Assembly: GCA_015501605.1 (NCBI GenBank)
Contig: JADNRZ010000001.1
Span: 2,852,001 to 2,916,000 of the forward strand
Origin: Panaeolus papilionaceus
Taxonomy: Eukaryota; Basidiomycota; Agaricomycetes; Agaricales
Reading direction: 5' to 3'
DNA: 64,000 nucleotides
Part shown: positions 34,437-46,646 of the stretch, one piece after another
Layout: the number at the start of each line of letters is the position of its first letter
How positions within the stretch are numbered: the first letter of the stretch is position 1
Notes under the pieces: generated by a model
What the model was told of the DNA's origin: nothing
Database searches by the model: none
Seen by the model: the letters and a program-made list of their open reading frames with translations, nothing else
Made by a program: the position numbers and the translations under genes

Positions 34437-35917
34437 GGTCGGATCGGCACTGGTGTAGTAGTTGCTCTTGGAATAGAGGGCAAAAATGAGCGCCTGAGGA
34501 ATTTATCAGTCAAGTTTGCGGGATAAACTTTTGTGGATATTTCCCTACCTATTTAGTACGAGGCCCTTCAGCGTTCGGATTTCTCTTCTCATTTCCTCTT
34601 CGATGGGTTCTTGACCGTTAGCACTAGGAATTCCAGAACCAAGGGGAGGCGGCCTGTAAGGCATGTAGATCTGTGTGCTAATGTAGCCAGTGAAGTCGGA
34701 CAGAGTCTGCAAGCCATGCTGGAAGGGACTCTTGCGCTCCCTAGAGTCCTTGGGCAGCTCTTCAGCTAATTTGGTGAGGGATTGCATTATAGGAGGTGGG
34801 GTTGGGGGTTCCTGAGGAATATATTCCCATCGTGCAACACCTTGACCCTCTGGAGGTGATTCTGCAGGAGCTGAAATCGAGATAGTGTTTCTAAACCAGG
34901 GGCATGATTGGAGGGTGTCCCAGAGCAAGTTCTACAAATGTGTTAATAACGGGAAAGTATGATTTAGAAGCATAAAACACACCTCGTACTCCAAACCTTC
35001 GTCGGTTAGTAGCCAAGTAACATTACCCTCCATATACCTGAATAGGTCCTGCGTAGTCGGAACTGCTGCATCTCCCGTCTTTCCTTCTCCGAAGTTTGTA
35101 ATAGCGCATCGTAAAACAGTTTGCGGAGGCAGCTTTGCAAAGTCGGATTCCTTCTCTCCTGAGAGTTCCACAAGACCCTTCAATGATTGGGCTGCAGCAC
35201 ATTCCGATGGCTCCCTGTATGGATCAGCTTTTGGTAGGACGGCGAATGACTCCGTCTGAGATTCTTTCAGGGAAGCGAGTGAGGTAGTAAGCTTTCGGAG
35301 GAGGGAGACATGATGGGACTTTATTGATTGACGAGCAAGGGCAGTTTGTGTAATCCGGGGAAGAAGGAATCTCTGGGAAAGCACTTGGGTTCGACTTTCG
35401 CGGTAGAACGGGGTTTTCAAATGACTTACATAGTAAATGAAGATTAGCACAGCAGAACCTCCGGCCAACCAGGAGAACAGACGCGCAAGTCCTAGAAGGA
35501 GTACAGGTAAGTTAGAAGGAGGTGTTTGAGGATATGTTCTAGGTGGGACAGTTGGCATTTGAGATGGCTGATCAAAGAGCTTTAGTTCGTTCTCTGTAAA
35601 AGCACAATTGGACATACCATAGTCTGCAGTAGGTTGTCGATGTCGGTACCATTTAAACCTTTCTCAATTAGAAACCTTCGCTTTTGTGCGACATCTTGGT
35701 GTTGAACCTGAGGAGACGCGAGAAATGCGCGAGCTTTGTTCAGCAGCTCAAGTCTATTCTCTGCCGGTGTTACAGATGGTGTAGGTGTTGGAGGTGTTTG
35801 TGCGGCGGGTGCTGGTTGGGTCTGGGGTATCACTGGCTCTGGGACTGCTGGTGTTGTTGCCTGTGTTGAACCAGCGCTTGTTCCAGGTTGTGATCCCTCT
35901 GGTTTTGGTTCAGACAT
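34437..35917 (-). CDS. PEX14: Peroxisomal membrane protein Pex14-like
   Basis: Pex14 is the docking and channel component for Pex5-cargo import into peroxisomes. After a Pro/Thr/Gln-rich leader (MSEPKPEGSQPGTS), residues about 50-95 form the Pex14 N-terminal fold: NRLELLNKARAFLASPQVQ, QKRRFLIEKGLNGTDIDN. A membrane segment LARLFSWLAGGSAVLIFIYY follows across introns, then a helical region (RKLTTSLASLKESQ) and a C-terminal part with Pro-rich stretches. The last exon, after a short intron, reads RSFLPSIPRATTTPVPIRP, stop TGA at 34437-34439. The C-terminal third differs from the yeast protein, as expected for this fast-evolving family; a Pex14/17-type paralogue is an alternative. Confidence 0.82.
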
Positions 35918-36151
35918 TGTGGACTAGATTGACGAGGAGTGATGGTAGGACGAGGTAGAAAGTCAGCTCGCCAATAATCTCATGCAAGGGCGATATTCTC
36001 AATTTAGCAAACAGACCTATAGCCGGGTGCGAGTAGCCGGCGGACCGTGTCGTCTCTCATTAACCACCACCATGGCTATCTTTACACTCAACCCAACTGA
36101 CAGTCTGAGAAATAATGTTATGCTATGCATTGAGGAAGAACTACTTGAACT

Positions 36152-37883
36152 ATGATCTACTGTTATCTGGTTGTTTTGAGTTATCTGGCGGCTTTTGCAG
36201 CGGGTCAGCTGCACCCCGCTCATCCAGCCAAATATGAACCACTGCCTTCCCTGCGCGATCGCGCTGTAGTCCAAGATAAATGGACAACAGAAAGGATCTC
36301 TAATATACCCGCTTTGTTAGAGAAGTACAAGGTTGACGCTTGGCTTGTAAGTCCCAAGATATTTACTATCACTCGTCGTCTCAACTCTAAAATTCATACC
36401 CCAGTTTTCTCAACGTGAACATGCCGAGGATACCATCTGGTGGTCTATCAAAAACGCCACAGATTTCGATGCTCACAGAAGGACGGTTCTTCTGTTTCAT
36501 AGGGACCAGCCTTCGCTCGCCGGCGCATCGAATCCTCTTAAGTGGGTCGACAATACAGGTCAAGTGTGGCCTGAACTACGAAAGATGTTAGAATGTGCAG
36601 ACCCCCAACGCATCGCCATTAATACGGACGAAGATATTGCATTCTCAGGGGGTCTGCATGCCGGCGAACTCTCGGTTCTGCACAAAGAACTGGGGGACTT
36701 CTGGATGAGCAAAACCGTCAACATACCCATGCTCGCAATCGAATACGTTTCAACCAAGGTCTCGGGACAGTACAAGTACTATCAAGTTCTGCAAGAAAAT
36801 GTCTGGGCGATGCTCGAAGAAGGATTCTCTCACAAAGTAGTTGAACCGGGGAAAACGACCACAGAAGTATGTGCCTAATCCCCGCTTCTTCTCCCCGCTA
36901 TGTATAAACAACACCCTGACGAGTTATTCTTCGTTATCATGTAGGACCTGAGCTGGTGGTTCCGAGAAAAGATGCAAGTGATAAATGTCACAACCTGGAA
37001 TCAGCCTCGAATCTCAGTTCTCAGAGAAGACTCTTATCCAGGCTGGGAGGGCACAGACGACACAATTCAAGAAGGCGACATTTTACACATAGACTTCGGT
37101 ATCACAGCAATGGGGATGAATACTGATACTCAACACATGGCATACGTCCTGCGCACAAGCGGCTCAGATGCAGAAGACGACGCACCAGAAAGCCTCAGAG
37201 CAGGTTTGAAGCAGAGCAACAGGATGCAGGATATCGTCCTTGGCAACATGAGGCCTGGGATATCAGGGAACACTGTCCTACGCAAGAGTCTCAATCAAAT
37301 GGCTCGCGAAAATATCAAAGGACAAATATTCTCGCATCCCATTGGTGACTGGGGTCATGACGCTGGTACGGTTATCGGTAAGTTTTTCGTTGTTACACTG
37401 GTAACACCCAGCTTTTTTTTATTTTATGTCCACATCATCATCTTCGGGATTTTCGCCTGTAACAGACTAAACCTTCTTTTATTTCGTTCTTGCTTCGCCT
37501 CTGCTTGGTCATCTCGAATAGATCCGAAGAGATGACGTTGGCAAGCGAAAATATTACCTTCTGATGTCGAAAGTTGTCAATGCCTGCGTGTCTATCTGTC
37601 AACTCACTCTCCTATCCTTGAAACAGGTTTCCTAAACCTCCCGGAACACGTCCCAGTATTGGGCGATTTACCTCTACTTCCCAAAACATTCTTTAGCATC
37701 GAATTATACGCGTATCACTTCGTTCCAGAGCGCAACGAAACCATCAGATTCCGGCAGGAGGAAAATGTGGCGTGGTCCGAGCTCAAACAGCGCTGGGAAT
37801 TCGTCCGAGGGAGACAAGAGCGATTCCATCTTATCGATGCGCGCAAACGAGAGGCACCAATCGGCTTCGTTGTTCAAGATTAG
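36152..37883 (+). CDS. Secreted M24 (creatinase/aminopeptidase P-fold) metallopeptidase-like protein
   Basis: The start ATG 36152 gives MIYCYLVVLSYLAAFAAGQL, a signal peptide with likely cleavage after AAG or FAAG. A creatinase-type N-terminal domain follows (DKWTTERISNIPALLEKYKVD). The M24 pita-bread domain carries candidate metal ligands: Asp in ILHIDFG, Asp in NTDTQHM, His in FSHPIGDWGHDAG, Glu in FFSIELYAYH and Glu in FRQEENVAW. The stop is TAG 37881-37883. Xaa-Pro peptidases of this fold remove N-terminal residues before proline, but the substrate here is unknown. Introns are ordinary except the one between GTVIG and FLNLPEHV, about 247 bp, roughly four times the local norm. It is divergent from PEX14. 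Confidence 0.85.
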
Positions 37884-38210
37884 CCTAGCACGCTGGACGA
37901 GTTTAATGAGCACAACTTTGCTGGCCAATTTGTCATATCTGTGTCATATTTCCATCCATGTAATAGTCCGAAGCTATAAAAAATGACCACAATTTACAAG
38001 CACAGCATCGAAGCGATCATCATCGGAGGTGATGAGGTAAATTGGACCGAAAAAACACATGCACACATGAAGAGTATTGAGAGAAGTAAACCAAACTTAA
38101 CAACAACAAAAAAATGCAATTGATTATAAAGGTGGGCGCATAGGAAGGAAATTGAGAACCGAGGTAAAGTCACAATAAGAAGACTGTCAGGGTAAGGACA
38201 ATTTTGCAGC
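37884..38210. other. Convergent 3' region, 327 bp
   Basis: This separates the 3' ends of the M24 gene (plus) and VPS17 (minus). I see no gene or repeat. Confidence 0.45.
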
Positions 38211-40736
38211 TTAAAACATATTTGCAAGTTTGCTCGCTGCTTCTCTGGGGTCCAGCCTTGGTCGGGTCGGCTGTACGCGTACAGAGCTCGCCATCTGATT
38301 GGGTTTGATGAACCCAAGCGGATCAACGTCCTGAGGTCTGGACAGATGGGACCGCATGCCAGAGTCGTTCAAAGGCGACGGGGCGGCAGCGTAATTGTCA
38401 CTTCTCAACGGATCGAATGGGGCAGAAGAAGGCCCAGCGGTCGGGTGACCATTGGGGAGATTCGACGTTGAGGATGAGAAAGCCAGAGGCGATGGGCGCG
38501 AGACTGAGTTCGAGCGTGGGACAAACATGGATCTGGTGCCGTCGACAAAACGACCACCAAGAGGTGGTTCAGTAGATGCTGCTCGTACAGAAGGAACAGC
38601 ACTAGGATTTTGCGAGGGCAAAACAGGTGAAGAGGGGCCAGCACCGGGGGATTGTGGAGGTAACGGTTGACGCATAGTTGCGTAGGCTGGGGCGGGCGAA
38701 AGTGGACCTTGCTGCTGCGAAGCAAACGAACGACTAGAAGCTGCTGATAATGGAGGTTCATGACGACCAACTGGGGTTTGAGGGAACGCAGGAGAAGAGG
38801 GTATCTCAGGTTGTCCTGTCAGGGGGTCAGTAGCATAAGATTGGACCTTGTGTGGTATGAATCCCTGGGCAGAACCATTCAGAGCGGCAGTGTGCGGGGG
38901 TTGCTGTGGACGGCCTGGTTTTGGCTGATGGAAGCCATTGGCTATGGGGGCAGAAGGAGCAGGTTCCAGATGACGGCGATCGTCTTCGAGAGGGGGTATA
39001 ATCGTGGGTTTAGGTGGCCCAGTAGCAGCTGGCAGGACCTTCTTATTGGCGTTGCTAACATCAACACGAAGGGACTCGAGTTCGCGCAATAACTGCCTCT
39101 CATACATGATAGATGAACGGGCATGTTCGATCAGTGCGGTCGTAATGTCGTCATTAGCATGGCGGTTGTGCGTTTGCAGTGCTTTGTGAAGGTTCTGCGA
39201 AATGCCCTCTGCACGCTTGGCCAACGTTTGCTCATAGCGATTCGCCTGTAACAAGCCAAATGTTGATAAACCTTGCAAGGCATTATGAAAACCACAGAAA
39301 TACATACCTCCTCCATTTCCTCCAAGGCTTCATCCACTCGTTCAGGACGAATGTTGGAGCTAGCCTTCAATCGTTCAATCTGTCTCCTCTTTGAAATTGT
39401 AGTTTTGACAGCAGCCTGATACTCCTCCAGGACACCTGTTCGCATGAGGAGTGTCTCCTTTGCTGATCGAGCATTCATTCCTTGATATCCAAGCGAGTCA
39501 CCGAGAACGACACATTCACTGATGGCTTGCGCCTGGTCCAAGTCAGCAACGCTATGCCAGGTTCGGCCAAGCTTTCTCAGTGCATTGCCTAGCGGTGGAT
39601 GGGCCTCTGTAGTCGCAACATTTACGAGTTTATTCCCCATCTCTGCATGAGCAGATGCAAGTGCTAAAAAATAAATCGTGTCAATAACTAGACCATTATG
39701 GAGCAGACCACGGAAGCAAAAAAGGCTTACCCTTCCGATGAATGGCAAGTTTGTCCACGGCCTTGGCTGTTTCAAAGAACTGCGTCTCAAGCTTTGTCAG
39801 TTCAAACCTCGCTCGCTGCAATTCCTCGTCTTCATCCGGCACCCCTCTCCTCATCAATGAAAATCCAGAAGATGTCTTGCGCCTCGGTCTCGGCGTAGGC
39901 TGGTATCCGAAATCGTTTTCAATAAACGAGCGCACGTCTTCGTCATGCAACAAAATGGGATCCTCGCATACTCGGGTAATCCACCTCTGCAGCATGATCT
40001 TCACGAGCCTGTCGTCCTCCTCATCCGTCGGCGCTGATGTTTGTGCGAGGGGAAGCGCAGGGATAATAGTTTGCGGATTGCTATGGATAATAGATTCGTA
40101 AAATTGCTGAAATTCGAGATATGACCTGGAGACATTGCGATACGTCGTGCCATTGAAGTTGGGCAAATTGGTCTATGATGGATCCCATAAATAACGCATT
40201 AGCAATTAACGCAATTCAAACAGATTAGACGGTCCATCATCAACTCAAGAAAAGAAACACCACATGGGTCTCTGCCCTCCCAACAATGTCAAAAAAACCA
40301 ACCAACAATCCAAGGATTCTAAAGGGATAATACAACCGACAAAAAAGAAACCCACCTGTGCATCCAACTTAACAAGTATATCTCTTCTATTCCTATCCAA
40401 TCCATTAATCCTAACTCTCAAATACGGTTCATTCTTCTCAAATCTCTGGCCATTCGCACCGACCGTATCGCGCGGCGAGATCAGGCCCGCCTCTGGCTGA
40501 CCGTAAATCTGTGGCTCCTTGCCATACAGCCCTTGCGCGGGGCCCTTATCGGGGGTGTTGGGTGAGTGACCAGAGGTCGCTGAGCCGGTCGCAGAGGGTG
40601 AGGGTGAGATGGCGCGGCGCAGGTTGGGAATAGGCGAACCTGGCGGGTGTGGGGTCGTCGGCCAGGGTGGAGCGAGCACCTCCTGTGCGTCTTGTCCTGA
40701 GAATATGCTGCTTGACGAGCTTAGAGGGTCGTACAT
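38211..40736 (-). CDS. VPS17: Retromer sorting nexin Vps17
   Basis: Vps17 pairs with Vps5 to form the membrane-bending PX-BAR half of retromer, which returns receptors from endosomes to the Golgi. The start MYDPLSSSSSIFSG at 40736 is preferred; the frame is open upstream. After a disordered leader, EPYLRVRINGLDRNRRDILV begins the PX domain, continued by NLPNFNGTTYRNVSRSY and the conserved RWITRVCEDPILLHDEDVRS and FIENDFGYQPTPR. BAR-domain helices follow (FELTKLETQFFETAKAVDKL, LDQAQAISECVVLGDSLGY, RRQIERLKASSNIRPERVDE, ALIEHARSSIMYERQLLREL). A Pro/Ser-rich tail of about 260 residues ends REAASKLANMF. The tail is longer than in yeast. Five exons; stop TAA 38211-38213. Confidence 0.92.
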
Positions 40737-41301
40737 TAAGAGTATGAAATGAGTTTCCGCAAGGATAGGAGTGGGTTTGAGTTGCCTGGGATGGGGATGG
40801 AGTGGACGGAGGTTGTTGTTGGTGAGAGTTGTTAGAAAGCTATGAGGACGGCTCTGGCTGGGACCTCGATCCCCCCAAGCAGATGAACTTATGTAATCAC
40901 TAATCCTCAGGGCGGAGCACTTTCCCGACGCTTGTTTTCTCATTTCTTTGACAAATACATATCTCTGAGATGGACAGAAAAGAATGGCCAAAACTAAGGT
41001 CCATTAGATTTATGAACATATACTAGTAAAGAGTGACAGATATTTCGGTAATGCGGTATCAAAAGTGTCAAAAATCCCAAAACCCATAAAGCAGTAGATG
41101 AAGCGTTCGACTACAAGCAAGGGGAAGCGCTGAATACGACTTGATGTTAATATTACATATTGGAAAGAAACATCCAGGGTATATCAGTGCAACGGAGAAT
41201 AAAATAGAAAGAGATAATAGTCCATGATCAAATTGTCAGATAGCGAGTTCGTAAGCGTTCGTGAGGTGTGTAATTACGTGATTGGATATTAAATAAAGCG
41301 C
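40737..41301. other. Intergenic, 565 bp
   Basis: This is the promoter of VPS17 and the 3' flank of the GH17 gene. The frame of VPS17 stays open upstream to about 40991 but without conserved sequence. Nothing else is seen. Confidence 0.45.
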
Positions 41302-43445
41302 TTAGGGTGACGCGCATTTAGGGATGACGAGATCCTTGAGAGTGCGGCTGCAAATAAAACAATGTCAGAATCAATTGCTCTAACCAAAACTGTGTCACTG
41401 ACTCCTTGTTGAAGACACCCCAGTGTCCTTCCACACCACCATATTTAACATCCTAGCATTACTTCATCAGCAAAGTTTCAGCGCCCATAAATCAAATAAT
41501 TTTACCTTCCACTCCTCATCTGAGAACTCGAAGAAGAAATAACCAACGCCAGCAGTGTTGGCCTGGCACACGAATGTGTCCATAAAGATTTGTAGGTTTG
41601 CGACGGATGCATCAGCAGCGCCGTTGTTCTTGTTTCCAGCATCCTTGGAGTCCTGTATATCCGAAATAATTTAGCAATCATACACCAACTGTTGATAAAA
41701 TTATTTCATACCGTGGGCCAACCAGTTTCAGCAATGTACATCTTGGGCTATAATTATGCTTCACATCAGCGGATGATCAGGACATGCTAATCTCCTGTGC
41801 GCACCTTGTTGGGGAGCAGAGACGCAGGTTGGACATTTTGCTCTTGGAAGAATTGGTTTACCCAGTCGGCAGCACCTTGCGCAGTTGTGTTGGCGAACCA
41901 GGCATGGACGTTCGACAGCTAAACAGGTACGACCAGTTTAAAAAACACAACAAAAATTACGAGTAACTGTCAGGATCGAAACAGGAACAACAGCGCCACA
42001 ATGCACGTACCCCGTATTCAATCGATTCGAGAATTTGGGTGTTGAAGAAAGATCCAGCGTCCGAGTTACCAACAGGAATGTGCTTGTCGAGGTTCATGTC
42101 GCGGAGCATTGCAATAGTATCATCAATGTCAGGTTTCAGGACAGCGGCACCTAAAGACGCATTACAAGCGACGAAGCACAATAAGAAGTCATCAGTAAAC
42201 ATAATCACACGGCAAAGGGATTGACCGGCGCCAGTAGGGTTGCCCAGTCTGCGTGCAATTGCAGTCTAGATCAACTAACCTTGGGTTCCGACAGGACCGT
42301 TGGCATCGAGCGAGTTTCTGCCGGTGACATAGCTAGAGGATAACAATCAGTCAACATCAGATTTTCAATTGAAACAACATGCTTCCCGCCCATCTCGCAG
42401 GATTAGAACGGAGCAGTGGAGCAAAATACATACTTGAGCATGAATTCGTTTCCGACGGTGATGCCGGCAATGTGTTGCGTGCCGTATGTTTGAATGACTT
42501 CCTTGATCACATCTCGCTGGCGTTTGTAAGCACTGTCGTCACCCTCAACGACGTAGTTGCCGATGAAGACTTCCATGTCGACCTTGGTTTGCTTAATAGC
42601 TTCCAACTAAAACATAGAAAAATTTAATCAAACATTTTCGTGATGATGGGAAGCGAATGAGAACGGAGTTGTTCGGTGGAGGAAAGAAGTGAAGGACATG
42701 TGAAGTGTTTGGATAGGGCGAATGAAATGCGGAACGTCAATGAAATATAAAGGTTGGGAACTTACCACCATGCCAGTTTGATTGCAATCGGAGCTGTAAA
42801 GACGGATTCTACGGGTGAGCTGAGAAAGCAGCTGTAAAGGCGAACAAGGCACAAAAATAGGACATCAGTGAAAAATCCCATCAAAATATAGCTTTCGGTT
42901 GGGGAGAGACGTACTTGAATATCCCTAATAACATTGGCTAAAAGAGGACGTTAGACGACGAGGTAATATTAGAAACTGGCCATCGTGGGCGCTAACGGTG
43001 GGGAAGATGGAGTTAGATACGTACGAAGAAGAATACCACAGCCATAGTCGGGTAGAGAGCCCTCAGGCGTGTATGCAAAGCCGTAGAAAGATTGGTGGAG
43101 TCGATCGTCCTTGTCAAAAACGCTTGGGTCTCCAGTGACGCTTGTGCCCGGCACATTGCTTGGTGTTGGAGATGAAGACCCGCCTGTTGAGCCAGCTTTG
43201 GTGCCGCCACTCTTCTCTTTGCTGTTGTTCTTGGATACGACAACACCAACGACGACACCGACGGCAATAAGGATGACCAAGCCGACGACTGATAGAACAA
43301 CCTTTACAAATTCATCTCAACGTCAAAAAAAAATTATGATATAGAAGATTAAAAATACACTTACTATGAGTCGAGATCGACGTCTGCTCTTCTGCTGCTT
43401 CTCCAGAGTGGCGGTGTAGCCGTCAACAGCCTGATAGTCAGACAT
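41302..43445 (-). CDS. Membrane-anchored GH17 beta-1,3-glucanase/glucanosyltransferase
   Basis: This predicted cell-wall enzyme acts on beta-1,3-glucan. The start MSDYQAVDGYTATLEKQQ at 43445 gives a short basic cytosolic tail (KSRRRSRL) followed across an intron by a membrane anchor, VVLSVVGLVILIAVGVVVG, so the catalytic domain faces outward (type II). A Ser/Gly/Thr linker (TKAGSTGGSSSPTPSN) leads to the GH17 barrel: FYGFAYTPEGSLPDYGC, LSQLTRRIRLYSSDC, the acid/base Glu in GITVGNEFML, and the nucleophile Glu in MYIAETGWPT. It ends TLKDLVIPKCASP, stop TAA 41302-41304. It is split by about ten short introns. The anchored layout fits the fungal Bgl2-unlike, Btgl/ScwX-type branch rather than a freely secreted enzyme. 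Confidence 0.9.
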
Positions 43446-43919
43446 TGTTTAGATGATTTTAGGATATGAAAGGAATGGACTGTGAGGGGGATGAGTTTAG
43501 TAAAGCGGAAGGGGAGGGAGGAGGAAAAAGAAAGATGGGGTAGGAGAAAGAAGGGAAATGGGAAACATAACAAGCAGTCAGTCAGTTACTAAACTGATGG
43601 ATGCCCTTGTTTGTCGCGAGAGCCTCTCGACATAATATCTTGGCATCCATTACGCCAAGTCGAAACACCGTCGACCATCCACTTAAGTCTGAATCGTGCA
43701 CCGCTCTAAATAAAGCATTGTCCGGTGTTCCAGCATCACTTCACAAGTAATCGCGAATGAATGAATGTCTACGTTGAAATTCCACCTTGGAACCTTTAGT
43801 AAAGTTAAAATACAGCAAGGTATTACACATAAAGTCGATATGTTAATATAAAAAAAAGAAAAAACTAAGAAATGACAGGCCAAAGTTAGATAATAGAGCA
43901 TCGAAACGAAAAATGACAT
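43446..43919. other. Intergenic, 474 bp
   Basis: This is the promoter of the GH17 gene (with a purine-rich GGGAGGGAGGAGG-type tract on the plus strand near 43510) and the 3' flank of RIB1. No gene is seen. Confidence 0.45.
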
Positions 43920-45542
43920 CTAATGAATCACTGGGGCGTCTTGCATCCAAAGAGGCAACATGTGGCCCATACGCAATACCTTGGTACGCAAATACTTGTC
44001 CAAGTCTTCACCATGCACAGCATTCCCCCCGATCAATGTAGCTCCCGAGATTCTCTCGACCTCTTGACCAACAATTTTGATATGAGCATCTCCACCTTCC
44101 AAGGATTTTCCATCTGCAACCGCCTGACGCTGCTGCCAGCTCCGTGGAATCATAGGGACTCTTGACGCGACATGAATCCCTTCCTTTTCTAATGCCTCGA
44201 CCTTGTCTGGATTATTCGTCAAAACTCTAACACCTGCGGATGCGTCGTTCGCACCCTCGGCCCCGAGTCCTAAATCCCGCAAAATAGCAGCGGCAATCTC
44301 ATAACCTCTTTCATCTGCCTTATGTCCGAGCATAAGATTAGCAGTGACGGTGTCATGACCCATGTCTTGCAAGTTGTAGGCGCGAATTTTGGACAAGAGA
44401 CCAATACCGCGACCCTCTTGCCTTAAATAGATAACTGCCCCGCGCCCGGGTATGGTGGTAGCTTCTTGAAGACGGTCGGGTGTGGGAGGGATATGGATGG
44501 GCTGGGAAATCTGTCGAATGGCTTCGTCGAGCTGCTCGCCACAATCACATCTCATGCTCCCAATAGTTTCTCCAGTGAAACACTCCGAATGAATCCGGAT
44601 GAGGGGGGGTGGTACCTCGATCCGATTAACGGGCAGGGAACTGGTGGAATGGACCTGGGTAACGGGTGCGGAAGGAGTTTGTGAAGTTTGTGAGAGCTTG
44701 CCCACATAGGCTCCCCGAACAATACGGTCCATAGCTGTCTCATTTTCGGACCATACTGCATCGAGAGATTTGGATCGAATGGGTGGTAGCTGTAATGGAG
44801 AGTCCGATGATTCCGAAAGTTGAGCGGGATCAACTACGACGGCAAGGTGTTCTTTGTTGTCGCGGTTGTTATGGTATATGTGAAGGAAAATAGGACCATG
44901 GGGAGTGGGTATACGCGTACGAGCCATGCAACGGACGTGGACGGGTTCGGGTGGTAATGTCGAGGGTACCACATCGGCAAGAGCCTGTGCTGAGGCCTGC
45001 ACCTTGTGATCGGTGATAGAGGCGACAGAGGACCTGCGCTTGCGTTGTGTAGAAGGAACATTCTGAGTTTCTTTGAGTGGTTGAAGGTCCTCTGGTTGGT
45101 TATTCTCCTTTGACTCCTCGTCGAGTGAACCAAGTCGCTGCCTTCTAGGGGCTTGACGACTGACATATGTCAACTTTTGACGAGCAGACTTGGCGGCTGA
45201 ATCTTCTCCTGTAAACTTGGACCAATCCATTGCACCCTCTGCCTGTGGAAGCATTACTCCTGGAAAGAAGTCATGATGGTAATGATTTCTTGTTACATGA
45301 GGACCTGAAGCTGCAGCTGCTGCAATGAGCAATGGATCGAGGGCAGCATCTCTCCTAGCAAAAGCCTTTGCTTGTGGTGGGGTAGGAGCAGTCAAAGCAT
45401 TTAAGAGATCAGCATCTGACTGAGTAAATTGCTGAGAGTGAACCAAAGGCATTGATGAAAGCGGGGAAGAGTTAAAGGGAGAAATGGGAGAGAAATTAAA
45501 ACTATTTATTGTCATCACTAATCCCATAATCAGTGTCACCAA
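43920..45542 (-). CDS. RIB1: GTP cyclohydrolase II
   Basis: This catalyses the first committed step of riboflavin synthesis, opening GTP to 2,5-diamino-6-ribosylamino-pyrimidinone phosphate. It appears to be a single exon of about 540 codons, unusual in this intron-rich window. The catalytic half carries the zinc cysteines in [20 protein letters not shown], then [40 protein letters not shown] and LLTNNPDK-like [14 protein letters not shown]. About 200 N-terminal residues, with Ser/Pro-rich and basic segments and a [17 protein letters not shown] strand, precede the core as in other fungal RIB1 proteins. The start is open: in-frame ATGs at 45542, 45527 and 45512; the last ([10 protein letters not shown]) is the simplest. 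The stop is TAA-type at the 43920 end. Confidence 0.94.
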   Translation of the reverse strand: MVTLIMGLVMTINSFNFSPISPFNSSPLSSMPLVHSQQFTQSDADLLNALTAPTPPQAKAFARRDAALDPLLIAAAAASGPHVTRNHYHHDFFPGVMLPQAEGAMDWSKFTGEDSAAKSARQKLTYVSRQAPRRQRLGSLDEESKENNQPEDLQPLKETQNVPSTQRKRRSSVASITDHKVQASAQALADVVPSTLPPEPVHVRCMARTRIPTPHGPIFLHIYHNNRDNKEHLAVVVDPAQLSESSDSPLQLPPIRSKSLDAVWSENETAMDRIVRGAYVGKLSQTSQTPSAPVTQVHSTSSLPVNRIEVPPPLIRIHSECFTGETIGSMRCDCGEQLDEAIRQISQPIHIPPTPDRLQEATTIPGRGAVIYLRQEGRGIGLLSKIRAYNLQDMGHDTVTANLMLGHKADERGYEIAAAILRDLGLGAEGANDASAGVRVLTNNPDKVEALEKEGIHVASRVPMIPRSWQQRQAVADGKSLEGGDAHIKIVGQEVERISGATLIGGNAVHGEDLDKYLRTKVLRMGHMLPLWMQDAPVIH

Positions 45543-45734
45543 TATTTCACATGGTCAACTTAATAACCGGTCATGTACATTTATGTAATCAATATTATAT
45601 AATCATATTAATCTCGATTGAATTTATAGACCCTGTCAAGTCGTCTAAGCAATGTTAAATTCAAATGGTTTCGATAGTCCTGTGTGTGTGTAATTACTTT
45701 TAACATAGATGACTTCTTTTCTTTCTACCACAGC

Positions 45735-46646
45735 ATGCTCTTGACTAAACGATTTCTATGTTCATTGCTGCTCCTCGTTAATAATGTTCTCGCTGTCCCT
45801 CAATCCCCTACTACTCAGTCATCCTCCGACTCTGACGACGACGACTTGCTTTTAACATCGTCTCGAACAACGACAACATCTTCAACACCGTCAGCCCCAT
45901 CGAAATCTCCTTCTATCACTCGAATACCTCATCCTCGTCCTTTTACCACTCATAAAGCATCACAAGGAATTCTACACTCCCAGTCGTTTACACCGCCTCA
46001 CCCTACCTTCACCCAACATCCTGGACCACGGCCACGACCAACCGGAACAGACCCACCGACACATGTACCACATCGTGACAGAGATCGAAACTCGCAGCCT
46101 GCTCAGAAACCAATCGCGATCGTGTTCGAAGTTTTGGCTGGTTTGGTAGCCTTGGCCATCGCAGCAACTATCATTCGTTGTATCTACAACTACAGTCGCG
46201 CTCCGAAACGAGATCGTATAGCTGAAGTTCTGAGTAGGCATCAACTACAGCGAGAACTCGAAGAGCTCGAACGCAATCCTTTAACCCTCCGACGCGAAGT
46301 CTCTGTTCGCGATCCAGCTCCCCCTTATTTCCCTCCTCCCCCAGCTTACACACACAATTTACCCCAGCCCGCGACGTTAGCACCAGAACGTCCAACAGAC
46401 TATACACAAATTCCGACATCGACCCCTCCACCATCTCCACCATCCCCTCCTCATCCTTTACCCCCCTCACCCATCCACCTGTCAGCGCCGACAACCGATC
46501 CGGAGCGCTCTCGGTCTCATGTTGCTCCGCCCATCATGTCCTCTTCCGAATCGCAGCACATCCTCGTATCCACCTCCCTAACCGATCTATCACCCCCCTC
46601 TACAACCCATACACTAGAACCACTGCCCAGCCAACCCAGTGGATAG
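45735..46646 (+). CDS. Single-pass type I membrane protein with Pro-rich tail and PPxY motif
   Basis: No named family is recognised. The start ATG 45735 gives a signal peptide MLLTKRFLCSLLLLVNNVLA. The outer part of about 120 residues is Ser/Thr/Pro-rich (SSDSDDDDLLLTSSRTTTTS), likely heavily O-glycosylated. A membrane segment IAIVFEVLAGLVALAIAATI is followed by a cytosolic start RCIYNYSRAPKRDRIAEVL and a short helix HQLQRELEELERNPL. The tail is Pro-rich with PPYFPPPPAYTHN, which contains a PPxY (PPAY) ligand for WW domains such as those of Rsp5-type ubiquitin ligases. It is an intronless frame of 304 codons, divergent from RIB1. A cell-surface sensor or adaptor is possible; that is inference. 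Confidence 0.75.
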   Translation: MLLTKRFLCSLLLLVNNVLAVPQSPTTQSSSDSDDDDLLLTSSRTTTTSSTPSAPSKSPSITRIPHPRPFTTHKASQGILHSQSFTPPHPTFTQHPGPRPRPTGTDPPTHVPHRDRDRNSQPAQKPIAIVFEVLAGLVALAIAATIIRCIYNYSRAPKRDRIAEVLSRHQLQRELEELERNPLTLRREVSVRDPAPPYFPPPPAYTHNLPQPATLAPERPTDYTQIPTSTPPPSPPSPPHPLPPSPIHLSAPTTDPERSRSHVAPPIMSSSESQHILVSTSLTDLSPPSTTHTLEPLPSQPSG

